DNA of 12,206 nt from positions 1 to 12,206 of the forward strand of contig CAJVPP010003237.1 of assembly GCA_910592005.1 (NCBI GenBank). Reading direction: 5' to 3'. Under the pieces are notes generated by a model. It had not been told where the DNA came from, ran no database searches, and was given only the letters and a program-made list of their open reading frames with translations. The number at the start of each line of letters is the position of its first letter. Position 1 is the stretch's first letter. Of the stretch, positions 1 to 8,682 are shown piece after piece. The translations under genes and the position numbers were made by a program. Origin of the DNA: Funneliformis mosseae. Its lineage: Eukaryota; Glomeromycota; Glomeromycetes; Glomerales; Glomeraceae.

Positions 1-2245
1 TATGTAATACATGCATTAATTTTCTATTTTTAGTACAACTTGTGCACATGACTTTTGGTCTAAATTTTATATACTGATTAGGAACACTAAAAATAAAATT
101 AAAAATAAAATAAATGTAATTTAAATTTATGTTAATAATAATAATAAGTACATTATCATTAAATATATAATGAGACATAAATTAAATATTAAAGTCAATC
201 ATATGTATAATTTTAACTATATTAACTAATAAGCTAAAGATCAAAATTATAATTTTAATATCTTTAATTTATAAGAAACTTAATTTATTATAAATTTTCA
301 ATTAATTGAATTGATATAGAATACTTATTATTAGGAATTAATTAGTTTAAAATATTTAATACTAAAATATATTTTAATTAAAATAAACTTGTAAAATTTT
401 AAAATTAAACTATTAATATTATAATTAAATATATTAAAAAATTTAAATCTTATTTTAAAATTTTGTTAATACAGTTAAAAATAAAGAAAATGAATATGTA
501 AATAAAATATTTTATGAAATTGATCTTTATTAATTGAAAAATAATAATAAAGAAATTACAAATTTATTTCTGATATTGATGAAAAAAATAATGAATTAAA
601 ATATATCAAATAACTTTATTAAGAATGAAAATAATAATATAAATGTAAAAATAGTAATAAAAAAATAAAAAATAATCTAAAAAAAATTATTTTTACAGAA
701 AAAATTAATATTAAGCAAATTACTTATATTAAATAATAAATACTTATAAAATTTAATATTAGACTAATAATATATCCTTTAAAAAACAAAGATTTTTTAA
801 AAAAAAAAATTGATAAAATATTAAAAAAAAAATTATTTAACTATTTATAATTCTTTAGACTTTTCTAATAGTAATTATACTTAAAAAAATAAAATACCTT
901 AAAATCTATATTAACTACAAATTTTTAAATTTAATAATAATTATATATTTAATATAAAATGAAAAATTTTAATACATAAATTTTCAATATTTTATTTAGA
1001 ACATAATAAACTTTATATTTCATATTAAGTAATTAATACTTAGTTACATCTTTCTCTGTTAAAATTACCACTTAGCATATTATCAATTAAATTTTCAATC
1101 AGAATTATTTTTTATTCTTTTTGAATATATTTTTTAAATTTAGCAAAATTACTTAATTTTTTCTTTTGTTTTTTTTAATTTCAATCTATAAATTTTCAAT
1201 CAGATTAAGTTTTAAACTTTAAACAAACTAGAAAAGAATATATAAATTCTTTTTTGCACAAAATACTACTACAATTTTTAATCTATAAAGAGTAGTATTA
1301 TCTTCTTGAAATAATCTATCTCCATTTAGAAATATATATTATATTTAAATAAAATATATTTGTAGAGTATTTTAATATATATAACTCTATATAGTAGTGT
1401 AATTAGTTTCACTTTAATGTATGTAATTAGAATTATGCTTAATTATAATTAAAATACAAAAGAGTAACTATTTTCAGCTGATTCTCTTATATTTTACTAA
1501 TACTACTTTATTAAAACTGAATAAAAGTTGATTTATCACTTCACAAATCTTTGCCTAATCATTCTTAGTTCAATTTTATTTTCTAAATATCATGCAAATT
1601 ATGTTATTTTATTTGTAATTAAGATAAAAGGCTTAAATTATATAATATAATTTCTTAATCTAAGTAAATAAAGTATAAGATAAGTTATATTTATAGAAAC
1701 ATTCTGTTCTATATTTTTTCTAAAATTCTTTTACTTTAATAATATATAGTCATCAGTTTTATATTTTTATTTATTACTAAACATTTAATTCTTTTATGTT
1801 GATTATTGTTAATTAAATATAATTATTTAAATTGATACTTAGAATCTTTAGAATCAGTTTTATTATATTATTTTAATATATCAAAAACTATTATTTTTCT
1901 ATATCTAATAGTATTTACAATTTTTAAATTTGAATCTCTATGTTAACAATAATAAAATATTCCTTCATATTATTTTATAGTTAATTTATTTTTTCTTCTA
2001 TTTTTTTATAAAATGTAATAAAATAAAAAATCAAGTGATTTATGATATTATATGTAAATTATAATGTTTAAATAAACAAAATTAAATACTAATTACTCTT
2101 TTTTATAGTTATTAATTACTAAAAAAGACATTCAAAAACTGTTAAATACTTTTATAAATAGTTATTTAATTCTAAATATATAGAACTAATTAGAAAATTT
2201 TTGGATTATTTGATACTTTATTGTATTAGATTTAGCAATTAAACA
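1..2245. other. Extremely AT-rich gene-free stretch
   Basis: This stretch is almost entirely A and T, with runs such as poly-A and repeated TTAAT/AATTA words, and stops are dense in all frames. I found no reading frame, RNA gene or organised repeat in it. The composition is clearly more AT-rich than the rest of the window, and the change is abrupt at about 2245. It may be old intergenic or heterochromatic DNA; a centromere-like or organellar origin cannot be tested here. Confidence 0.8.
17..49 (+). repeat. Left arm of an imperfect terminal inverted repeat
   Basis: The 13-bp word TCTATTTTTAGTA followed four bases later by TTGTGCACAT (40-49) recurs in reverse complement near the right end (12159-12193), in the same order and with five bases between the two words. 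One single-base gap lies outside the first word. The arm sits 16 bases from the window edge, so any target-site duplication cannot be confirmed. The AT-rich half alone would be weak, but the GTGCAC half and the shared order make chance less likely. Confidence 0.5.
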
Positions 2246-2254
2246 CAATGTGAA

Positions 2255-2291
2255 AGTGGGAGTTTGAGAACCGAAGGTCTGACCCCCCACT
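2255..2291. repeat. Nested GC-rich hairpin at the composition boundary
   Basis: AGTGGG (2255-2260) pairs with CCCACT (2286-2291). The 25-base loop folds again: AGAACC and GGTCT pair around GAA with one bulge. It is the first GC-rich island after 2.2 kb of near-pure A+T. It could be the structured end of a mobile element or a small structured RNA. It does not form a tRNA cloverleaf. Confidence 0.55.
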
Positions 2292-2329
2292 GAAAATATA
2301 TGTGTGTGGGTCACAGAACATTAAAATCA

Positions 2330-2497
2330 ATATCGATTTTTCTTATTATATTAGAAGAGCTTCTATCTACTCTAAAATCTTAATTTCGATATTATATTTC
2401 TTAATTCTGTGTAGCTTCTCCAACTTTAAAAAGCATATCAATTTTTATTAATATATTAGAAAAGCTTCTAACGGCTCTAGAATCTTAATTTCTATAT
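2330..2497. repeat. Two copies of a ~63-bp repeat, 105 bp apart
   Basis: The segment 2330-2391 recurs at 2435-2497 with scattered substitutions. Both begin ATATCRATTTTT, contain a near-palindrome AGAAGAGCTTCT or its variant AAAAGCTTCT, and end in AATCTTAATTTCKATAT. A partial echo (GTAGCTTCTCC) lies between them. No coding frame crosses the copies. Confidence 0.65.
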
Positions 2498-2598
2498 CAA
2501 TTTTTTCAGTTATACTTCTTAAATCTAATGAAAATTATTATATCAGGAATTGATTCTACGCGAGTTGGCTCTTTAAATAGCATATTTACTACTTAAGT

Positions 2599-2790
2599 CT
2601 AATGAAAATAAGTCTAACTATCCTTATTACTCTATAAATAAGTCTAACAAAAAAATAAGTTTAATGAAAATAAGTCTAACCGTCCTTATTACCTTATAAA
2701 TAAGTCTAACGAAAAAATAAGTCTAACGAAATTAAGTCTAACCGTCTTTATTACCCTATAAATAAGTCTAACAGTTTTCTTAAGTCTAAC
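2599..2790. repeat. 62-bp tandem repeat, about three units, rich in AAGTCTAAC
   Basis: The marker TCCTTATTAC and its variant TCTTTATTAC occur at 2621, 2683 and 2745, exactly 62 bp apart. Each unit also carries two or three copies of a shorter word AAGTCTAAC followed by GAAAA or a variant. Diverged copies of the short word continue beyond the array, to about 2845 and again near 2948. Unit differences are largely C/T and G/A changes. On the minus strand the short word reads as a repeating Val-Arg-Leu frame, which I regard as incidental. Confidence 0.85.
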
Positions 2791-2976
2791 GAAAATCCAT
2801 AAAATGTCTAATGAAAAATCATGTGATTTTTTAAATCTAACGAACTTTTTTATATACAAGAATGGCTTCTGTATAAGCTAGCTCATTAAATATATTAATC
2901 ATAAAACTTTAACAAAAAAATATGTTTCGTGCTTTCAGCTAAAAAGCAAGTCTAACAAAAATTTAGTAAATGCCCA

Positions 2977-3276
2977 TTAGATATTACGCCTAAAATTCTG
3001 GCTAAAATTAAGATAAAGTGCTAGCCGAAATGATCTATCCATTACTTTCTTGCATCTCCAATCGTGATTGAAGCCTGTCATAATACTGAATAATATAATA
3101 GCCTCTAACATATAACGGGCATTGGCCACAAGCAGAAGCTGTAGGCTTTTTGCAATCAGAACATGGTACCTGTTTTTAGCTTTCTAATGAAATTAGCAAC
3201 CTTCTGGGTGAATGCAAGGATTATTGCAAACCTTTCTAATATTGCAAAAATATGGATATGAATATTCACCAATCAT
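2977..3276 (-). pseudogene. Cys-rich zinc-binding protein remnant, divergent from PolB
   Basis: No long open frame exists, but the minus strand reads as a cysteine-rich protein in three joined frames. From ATG 3276-3274 there are 27 codons with cysteines at residues 11, 17, 21 and 27. TAA (3195-3193) and TAG follow, both fitting former Gln codons. A one-base loss near 3170 moves into a frame beginning VPCSDC (3169), with C-x2-C-x7-C-x2-C spacing, open to TAG at 3037. A third frame (ATG 3042) stays open for 21 codons to TAA 2979-2977. The paired cysteines indicate a treble-clef or zinc-ribbon-like fold. I do not recognise the exact family or function. Its start is 215 bp from the PolB start on the other strand, so the two may have shared a promoter region. 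An intron instead of the frameshift is possible but would be only about 31 bp. Confidence 0.6.
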
Positions 3277-3491
3277 CCTATTTTTTAACACTAAATTTCA
3301 AAAGATTAATTAATAAATAGTTAATGCTTCAGTTTTGGGAAGATAGCTAGAACCGTTTTGGCAAGCCTGCAAATACCGCCTTAGGTGGTGACTCTATAAT
3401 CAGAAACTGAAAAGAATAGGAAATAATTAATTAAAGAAAAAAATTTATAAGCAAGTAATAGTGTGACGGTTAGAGCTAACTAATATATCAA
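3277..3491. promoter_or_regulatory. Shared upstream region between divergent remnants, with hairpin
   Basis: This 215-bp gap separates two outward-facing start codons. It holds a hairpin at 3375-3389: ACCGCC, a TTA loop, then GGTGGT. The single G-T pair would become a perfect stem if one CpG cytosine had not decayed to T. It is followed by a purine-rich AT tract (3406-3445). No TATA box or intron signal can be assigned with confidence. A bidirectional promoter role is inferred from the layout alone. Confidence 0.4.
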
Positions 3492-6400
3492 ATGTCTGAT
3501 GCTTACCCAGAATATATAGAAGAATTTGGTATAGAGATATCTGATTTCAATTCGATTGGTCCTACTGCCCATATACCTTTATCTGAAACTATACCAAAAC
3601 GTAATAACAGAATTATTAATATTCAAAATAATAATGACTGGTGCTTCAGATAGTGTGTTCTAGAAGCTTTGTATCCTGTAAAAGTTCATCTAGAGAGAAA
3701 TCCACATTGGCTATATGGAGGTTTTGTAGAGGAACTTAATATGTAAGAGATCCCAATTCCAGTGCTGGTCTCAACACTAGTTTATAAAAAGTTCGAAGAA
3801 AATAATCCTGAAATCAGTCTATGTGTCTATGAATAGCACAACCAGAATGAGTATCTTGAATTTCGCTATGTTACAGAAAGAAGAGAGAATGAATACAAAC
3901 AAGTAAATCTTCTAGTAATTACGAAAGATGATAGAAGTCATTACTGTATTATCAAAGATTTATATAACTAGTATATAATCATAGCAAACATAAAGGGCGA
4001 AAATACTTCTGCTGTTATTGTCTTCATGTATACTCTTCAGAGATAAGATACAATGAATATTTGCCAAAATGTAAGGGTCTAAATAATGCCCTTCAGCGAC
4101 CACAAATGCTGGTGAAGAATAGGAGTATCAAAGCTTTCTATAATCATAAATGCATGTAATCAAATCCATATCGTATTTTCTGGGATCTAGAAATGTTAAT
4201 CGAAAAATTAACCCTAGAAGAGAAAACAAAGTAGACCATACCAAAAGATTACAGATACACAAGCCATGTGAATACTGCTACGTAGTAGTTCGCATGAACA
4301 GTTCATTTAATTATAAGGTAGTAAGTTATGATCTATATAGAGGGTCAGATACCTTAGAAAAATTCGTTGAAAGAATCGAAGGAGAACTTCTAAATATCCA
4401 GGCAGATTTATCCGCACCTGCAGAAATGATAATAGTACCAGAAGATCTTAAAGCATACAATGAGGCAACAGAATGCTAGATTTGCAAGGGACCTTTTTTA
4501 AAATCAGCACCAGAGATAGTACAAAAACTCAATAAAGCAAAGTATAATTTATTAGAAATCAAAGAATGGAAAACATGCATGGAAAAAGAACATCCTAAAA
4601 AGAAAGTGATACAAAAAGAGTATAGTAAAGCTTTAAGTGGGCTCAATCGTAAGGTTAAAGACCATGATCATATGTGGTGCATATTGAGGACCTGCACATG
4701 ATACCTGTAATAAAAAGTTGCGAATAGGATCTTTTGAGATGAAAGTGCTTCTTATCTGCCATAATTTTCATGGGTATGATTCACATCCGCTCATGAAAGT
4801 TATTAGTAAGTTCACAGCAGACAAGCTAGAATGCATTTCAGAGAATATAGAAAAGTACAAAGCCATGGACATAGGACAGCTTCGGTTCTTAGATAGCTTC
4901 TAGCATATGGCAATGGGACTTGATAATTTAGTAGCGTGTTTAGGAGAAAAACCTGAAAAGTTTCCCCTAACTGTCAAGCATTTTACAGAAAAAGAATACT
5001 CAATAGACAAGATTAAGCTTCTTTTCTGAAAAAAAGTATTTCCATATGACTAGACAAATTCATAGGATAAATTCGATAGAATAAAGCTACTACTAAGAAA
5101 GGATTTCTATTCGATTCTTAGCCAGCAAAATATAAGTAAGGAAGATTATGAATATGCATAAAAAATATAGTAGGAATTTGAGATGCAAAGCTTTGGAGAC
5201 TATCATGATCTTTATCTCGAAACTGATGTACTATTACTTGTCGATGTATTCATGAACTATACCATTATGTGTCTGCAAGATGATGGTTTAAACCCTTCCC
5301 ATTATGTCTCAGCACCAGGAATGTTTAATGATTTCCTATACAAGAGTAGTGGAGCTGAACTCAAACTTATAACAAATATAGACAAGTACTTGATGGTTGA
5401 AAATAGCATTCGTGAAGGCATGATAATGACAAGTCATCAATATGCTAAAGCAAATAATTCACAATGTTCAGACTATAAGTTCAGTAAACCGAATTCCTGG
5501 ATCATGTATGAGGATATGAATGCTTTATATTCAGATGCAATGACCCAATATATGCCTACAAAAATCTTAAGTAAAGTAGCATTAGAGAAAATACCAGATA
5601 TCCAAAGCATAGTGCCAGATGCAAAAATAGGCTATATACTAGAAGTTGATCTAGAAGTTTCAGTGCACATGCATGATTTCTTTGCAGATTATCCATTAGT
5701 ACCCGAAAAGCAAATAGTTCCAGAAGACTGACTTAGCTTGTATAATGAAAGGTTAGTCAATGATAAAGAAGTCGAGAGTGGAAAATACATATTTGAAGAG
5801 AAGTTAGTTCAGACCCTTTTTACTAAGAAGAATTATATAGTTTACTATCAAGCTCTCCAGACATATATGAAGTTCAGAATGAAGGTTGTAAAGATTCATA
5901 GCGTTCTCAAGTTCAGGCAGTCTCTATAGATGAAAGACTATATTGAGAAAAATATTCGCAAGCGTAAAATTGCTAAAGCTAATGGAAATGAGTTTGAGGT
6001 TATGTATTATAAGCTAAAGAATAATGCAGTCTTTGATAAACAGATGGAAAATGTTCGAAAATATATGAGAGTAGAACTACTCTGAATAGAAGAGGATAAA
6101 AAAATTAGGCGTCTAGCAAGTTCTCCATTATTTGTGGGTTTCAAACAATTCGATAGAGGAATTACAGCTGTTCATATGTTAAAAAGTACAGTATCGCTAA
6201 ACAAACCAATCTATGTAAGGCAGGCAATTCTCGACATTAGCAAGGCTATGATGTTCAACTTTTGATACGGTTACATAAAGCCTCGCTATGGAGATAAGGT
6301 CCGTTTACTATATACTGACACAGACTCACTCATCATGTTGATAGAAACCGAGGATATCTATAAAGATCAGGTAGAAAGACCAGATATTTTCGATCTTAAC

Positions 6401-6933
6401 TATTCGGGAGACTTGTTTCTGATGAAGGATAAGACAAAGGGAAATCCAATAGGCAAATCAGTATGTTTAAAGCTAAAAATGTATTCAGTTCTTCTAGTAG
6501 GACATGATCCTAAAATCCCTGAGACGGATGCAGATTATGAAAAAAAGTTAGAAGAGAAACAATATAGAAAATCTCAGGATGAAAAGAAATGGGAGAAAAA
6601 GCATGATATCCAGAAGGCAAAGGGTGTTAAGAAATGCGTGGTTAAGCGAGAACTTCAATATGATAAATTCCTAGAATGTTTTATGAATAAGAAACTAATC
6701 TGACATGATATGTATGGTTTCCGCAATTACGATCATCAAATTTACCTTGAGAGGGTAAATAAGATAGGCTGAATTCATATGATAACAAGCGCTGGATCTT
6801 ACTTGATGGAATCTGAACCCTCCCATATGGACATTGGCGAATAGGATTATATAAACACCTGGTGGCATCTGAAATAGCTCCTGAGGAAGCAGAAGAAAGG
6901 GCTATGAAAGCTAAACTTCATGTCAAGGAATAG
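3492..6933 (+). pseudogene. B-family DNA polymerase of Maverick/Polinton type (DNA_pol_B_2), broken
   Basis: A near full-length (~1147-codon) copy of a protein-primed-type PolB, which would replicate a mobile element. Starting at ATG 3492 it shows an N-terminal conserved block (NNDWCF, 3630s), a C2HC-like finger (4010-4072), exonuclease motif I D-L-E (4184-4192), an embedded Cys/His module (4474-4711), exonuclease II N-F-H-G-Y-D (4763-4780) and III Y-L-E-T-D (5213-5227). Polymerase motif A is D-M-N-A-L-Y (5513-5530), motif B N-N-A-V-F-D-K (6020-6040) and motif C Y-T-D-T-D-S (6311-6328), then K-M-Y (6476-6484). It has 20 in-frame stops and four frameshifts (about 3967, 4255, 4675, 6767); 4676-6766 is one frame. 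The last stop, TAG 6931, may be genuine. Motif B has Asp where family members have Gly. The product cannot be made. Confidence 0.93.
4474..4711 (+). other. Endonuclease VII-like Cys/His module inside PolB
   Basis: Between exonuclease motifs I and II the polymerase carries C-x2-C (4474-4485, its middle Trp now TAG), then about 60 residues, then D-H-D-H (4660-4671) and G-x-x-H-x2-C-N (4688-4711). This C-x2-C, DHDH, H/C-x2-CN order resembles the zinc-binding core of recombination endonuclease VII and HNH-type nucleases. The same insert is, to my memory, common in Maverick-type polymerases. A two-base loss at 4675 and a TGA at 4685 break it. Whether it was ever catalytic is not known from sequence. 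Confidence 0.55.
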
Positions 6934-7275
6934 ATGCTTTATAACAATTATTTTTTCTGGATAAAAAATTATCAAAGAATATAATTTTATTAATTAAAGT
7001 TTTTTTATTGTAATAGTAGAAACAATACAAAAATGGTGATCATAAGGATATAGAACTTGCGTAAGTCAAAGTCATAAAAACTGTATTGTGAAAGGGCAGA
7101 AAATATGATAATCTTGCGAGAATTTTATTTAGAGAAGAGCAACATTTTTATCTAGCCCACCTCCATAAGCTAGACTAGTGAACGATACATATATGCAATA
7201 GCGAGACAAGTTATAGCACCAATATAAATATTATAGATTTTGTTCTGACGCAATAAATATTCAGTTTATTTTTTC
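6934..7275. other. Gap after PolB with a weak possible coding remnant
   Basis: The first 90 bases are AT-rich with no feature. From ATG 7033 one plus-strand frame reads protein-like segments, for example LYCERAENMIILREFYLEK in the 7080-7140 area and SERYIYAIARQVIAPI near 7170, interrupted by TAG and TAA codons of the kind seen in the neighbouring remnants. I recognise no family. It may be a small lost gene or the leader of the next one. Confidence 0.3.
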
Positions 7276-7581
7276 ATGAATATAGAAAATGCCTTCTAAA
7301 AATATTACACATATTCAGAAAAAGAAAAAATAAACACTGTTGAGGATATCAAGGAGTCTCTTATGGATTTAGAACGTGATATAACTAAAATATGCCAAAA
7401 TCTTAAAAGTATTTGTCAGGAAATCTATTTTTTATATGATGCTATGTCATTCTTCAAATCATTTGAGTCCAGTTCATCTGAAGAAATAGAGGAGGGGCCT
7501 CAGAGGGACCAGGTAGATGAATGTTACCAACCTAAAAATAGAAAGGTTAAGTACAGGCAGAGCTTCCAGATCATAGAATAA
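7276..7581 (+). pseudogene. Small acidic/coiled protein remnant, unknown function
   Basis: From ATG 7276 one frame runs about 101 codons to TAA 7579-7581, with one internal stop (TAA 7297) that fits a former Gln. A later ATG at 7363 would give an unbroken 72-residue product. The N-terminal half is predicted helical and probably coiled coil (MDLERDITKICQNLKSIC). A serine/glutamate tract (SSSSEEIEEG, about 7465-7500) follows, then a basic tail. The frame remains readable beyond the stop to about 7701, so the original protein may have been longer or fused with the next remnant. I do not recognise it. Confidence 0.45.
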
Positions 7582-7604
7582 TTGAAACGAACAAATCATC
7601 AGGT

Positions 7605-7964
7605 ATGGCTAAAAAATCAAGGAATAATCAGCGCAAGACCGCAGGTTAGTTCATCACTAATCCCACACAATATTTTGCCACTATGCAATCCTGTCAAATA
7701 TTAGCATACATATGATAAGACAACTGGTTTTATAACTGTCAAAAATATAAAACAGAGTTGTAAGCGTATTTGATTATCCTGAGCTATGTGAATATCTGGA
7801 GTCAGATGCTTATCATTAATATTATTTTTTTTGATCATGAATCTGAATCTGTTCCTGAGACAAATGGTTTAAAACCCTAATCTGATTCTCAAAAGTCTCA
7901 GTCAATAGAAATGGATTCCATGTTAGCTAAAATTGATACAATATTAGTTGAAATTCAGAAATAA
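7605..7964 (+). pseudogene. Small protein with basic N-terminus and acidic, helical C-terminus; frameshifted
   Basis: Pieces in three frames join into one plausible ~120-residue protein. ATG 7605 opens a strongly basic start (MAKKSRNNQRKTAG), followed by TAG. Near 7704 the sense moves to a segment with HTYDKTTGFITVKN. Near 7768 it moves again to YPELCEYLESDAYH. A slip in a T run (7824-7832) leads to an acidic segment, DHESESVPETNG, and a terminal heptad-like helix MDSMLAKIDTILVEIQK that ends at TAA 7962-7964. Internal TAA codons fit lost Gln. The charge layout suggests a nucleic-acid-binding or structural protein, but this is inference. Confidence 0.45.
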
Positions 7965-7977
7965 ATTCCTCACTTAT

Positions 7978-8230
7978 AGCTTTGGTACTGCGGAAGATAA
8001 GCCAGTGTTTAGTGAAATATTTTCCCTTCCTTGTACCTTTGGCACTGCAGAAGATGACCAACCTTTTTTTCTTTTTATAATTCTAGGGATATGTTTTTTT
8101 TATAATTCTAGAGATAGGCTTTCTTTTTTTGAATTTATGCCTCCTTTGCACCTTCAGCACTACAGAAGCTCGCCTATCCTATTTTTTTATATAATAGCCT
8201 ATCAAGATAGCTTTCTTTTTTTCGAATGAA
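7978..8230. repeat. Spaced repeat block with a ~57-bp period
   Basis: The word CTTTGGTACTGCGGAAGA (7980) recurs as CTTTGGCACTGCAGAAGA (8037) and CTTCAGCACTACAGAAG (8152), spaced 57 and 115 bp, close to one and two periods. Intervening DNA has long T runs and a repeated TATAATTCTAG (about 8076 and 8101). A 93-codon open frame (7948-8229) passes through, but it is made of translated repeats and poly-Phe, so I do not call it a gene. Differences between copies are again mostly C/T and G/A. Confidence 0.65.
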
Positions 8231-8515
8231 CATGAGAAAAAAGGAAAATAATTGGAAAACTTTTCTTTTTCAATCAAAGATTTTCAGGAGGGATTGCTAT
8301 ATTTATTTCAGGGGCTTTCATATTTTGTGATGATCGTAACCTTAACTGAAAGTATAGTAGTCTTTTTTTGTGATATATGTTTAAAAAGGATCATAACATA
8401 AAGATAAAGTGAGATAGTCTTTTTATCTGCTATGGCAAGATCGAATAATACTAATTAATTGGTATTATACATATCTTTTCATCATTGATCCTGATTTATT
8501 CGTGATATTTATTTT
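8231..8515. other. Intergenic AT-rich region, no gene seen
   Basis: I see only loose repeats here: AGTAGTCTTTTTTTGTGATAT (about 8357) and AGATAGTCTTTTTATCTGCTAT (about 8413) share the AGTCTTTTT core. It probably contains upstream sequence of the RING gene, but no defined promoter element is visible. Confidence 0.5.
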
Positions 8516-8590
8516 GTGATGCTCATTTCTAAGATGTCTATTTTCGAGATACTCATTTCTGAGACGTTCATTTCTGAGATAAATTTTCTT
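8516..8590. repeat. 15-bp tandem repeat, five units
   Basis: Five 15-bp units follow one another without gaps, with the consensus GAGATRYTCATTTCT: GTGATGCTCATTTCT, AAGATGTCTATTTTC, GAGATACTCATTTCT, GAGACGTTCATTTCT and a degenerate GAGATAAATTTTCTT. It lies 93 bp upstream of the RING gene start and is not translated as part of any gene I can support. Confidence 0.8.
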
Positions 8591-8682
8591 GGGGTAAGGC
8601 TAATTTCGTTTTAGTCTTGATATATGAAAAAATATTTATGTAGGGAAAAAAGAGTGAGAAATCTTCTTTATGATTTAACAGT

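Noticed and set aside
2255..2291. tRNA or tRNA-derived SINE head
   Set aside because: The reverse strand has a GGTTC-like word, but there is no matching A box, acceptor stem or cloverleaf, and the spacing is wrong.
2599..2790. CRISPR array
   Set aside because: The units are head-to-tail tandem copies with related spacers, not unique spacers, and the context is eukaryotic.
3165..3196. 31-bp intron in the minus-strand Cys-rich gene
   Set aside because: The donor would be GTTGCT and the length is too short for a normal spliceosomal intron. Two Gln-type stops plus a one-base loss explain it better.
3492..6933. Alternative genetic code with reassigned stops (TGA as Trp, TAG/TAA as Gln)
   Set aside because: TAG stands at expected Trp in some motifs and at expected Gln in others, and TGA at both Trp and Arg. 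One reassignment cannot explain this, and true frameshifts are also present.
7948..8229. 93-codon open frame
   Set aside because: It consists of translated repeat units and poly-T tracts coding Phe; repeats explain it better than a gene.
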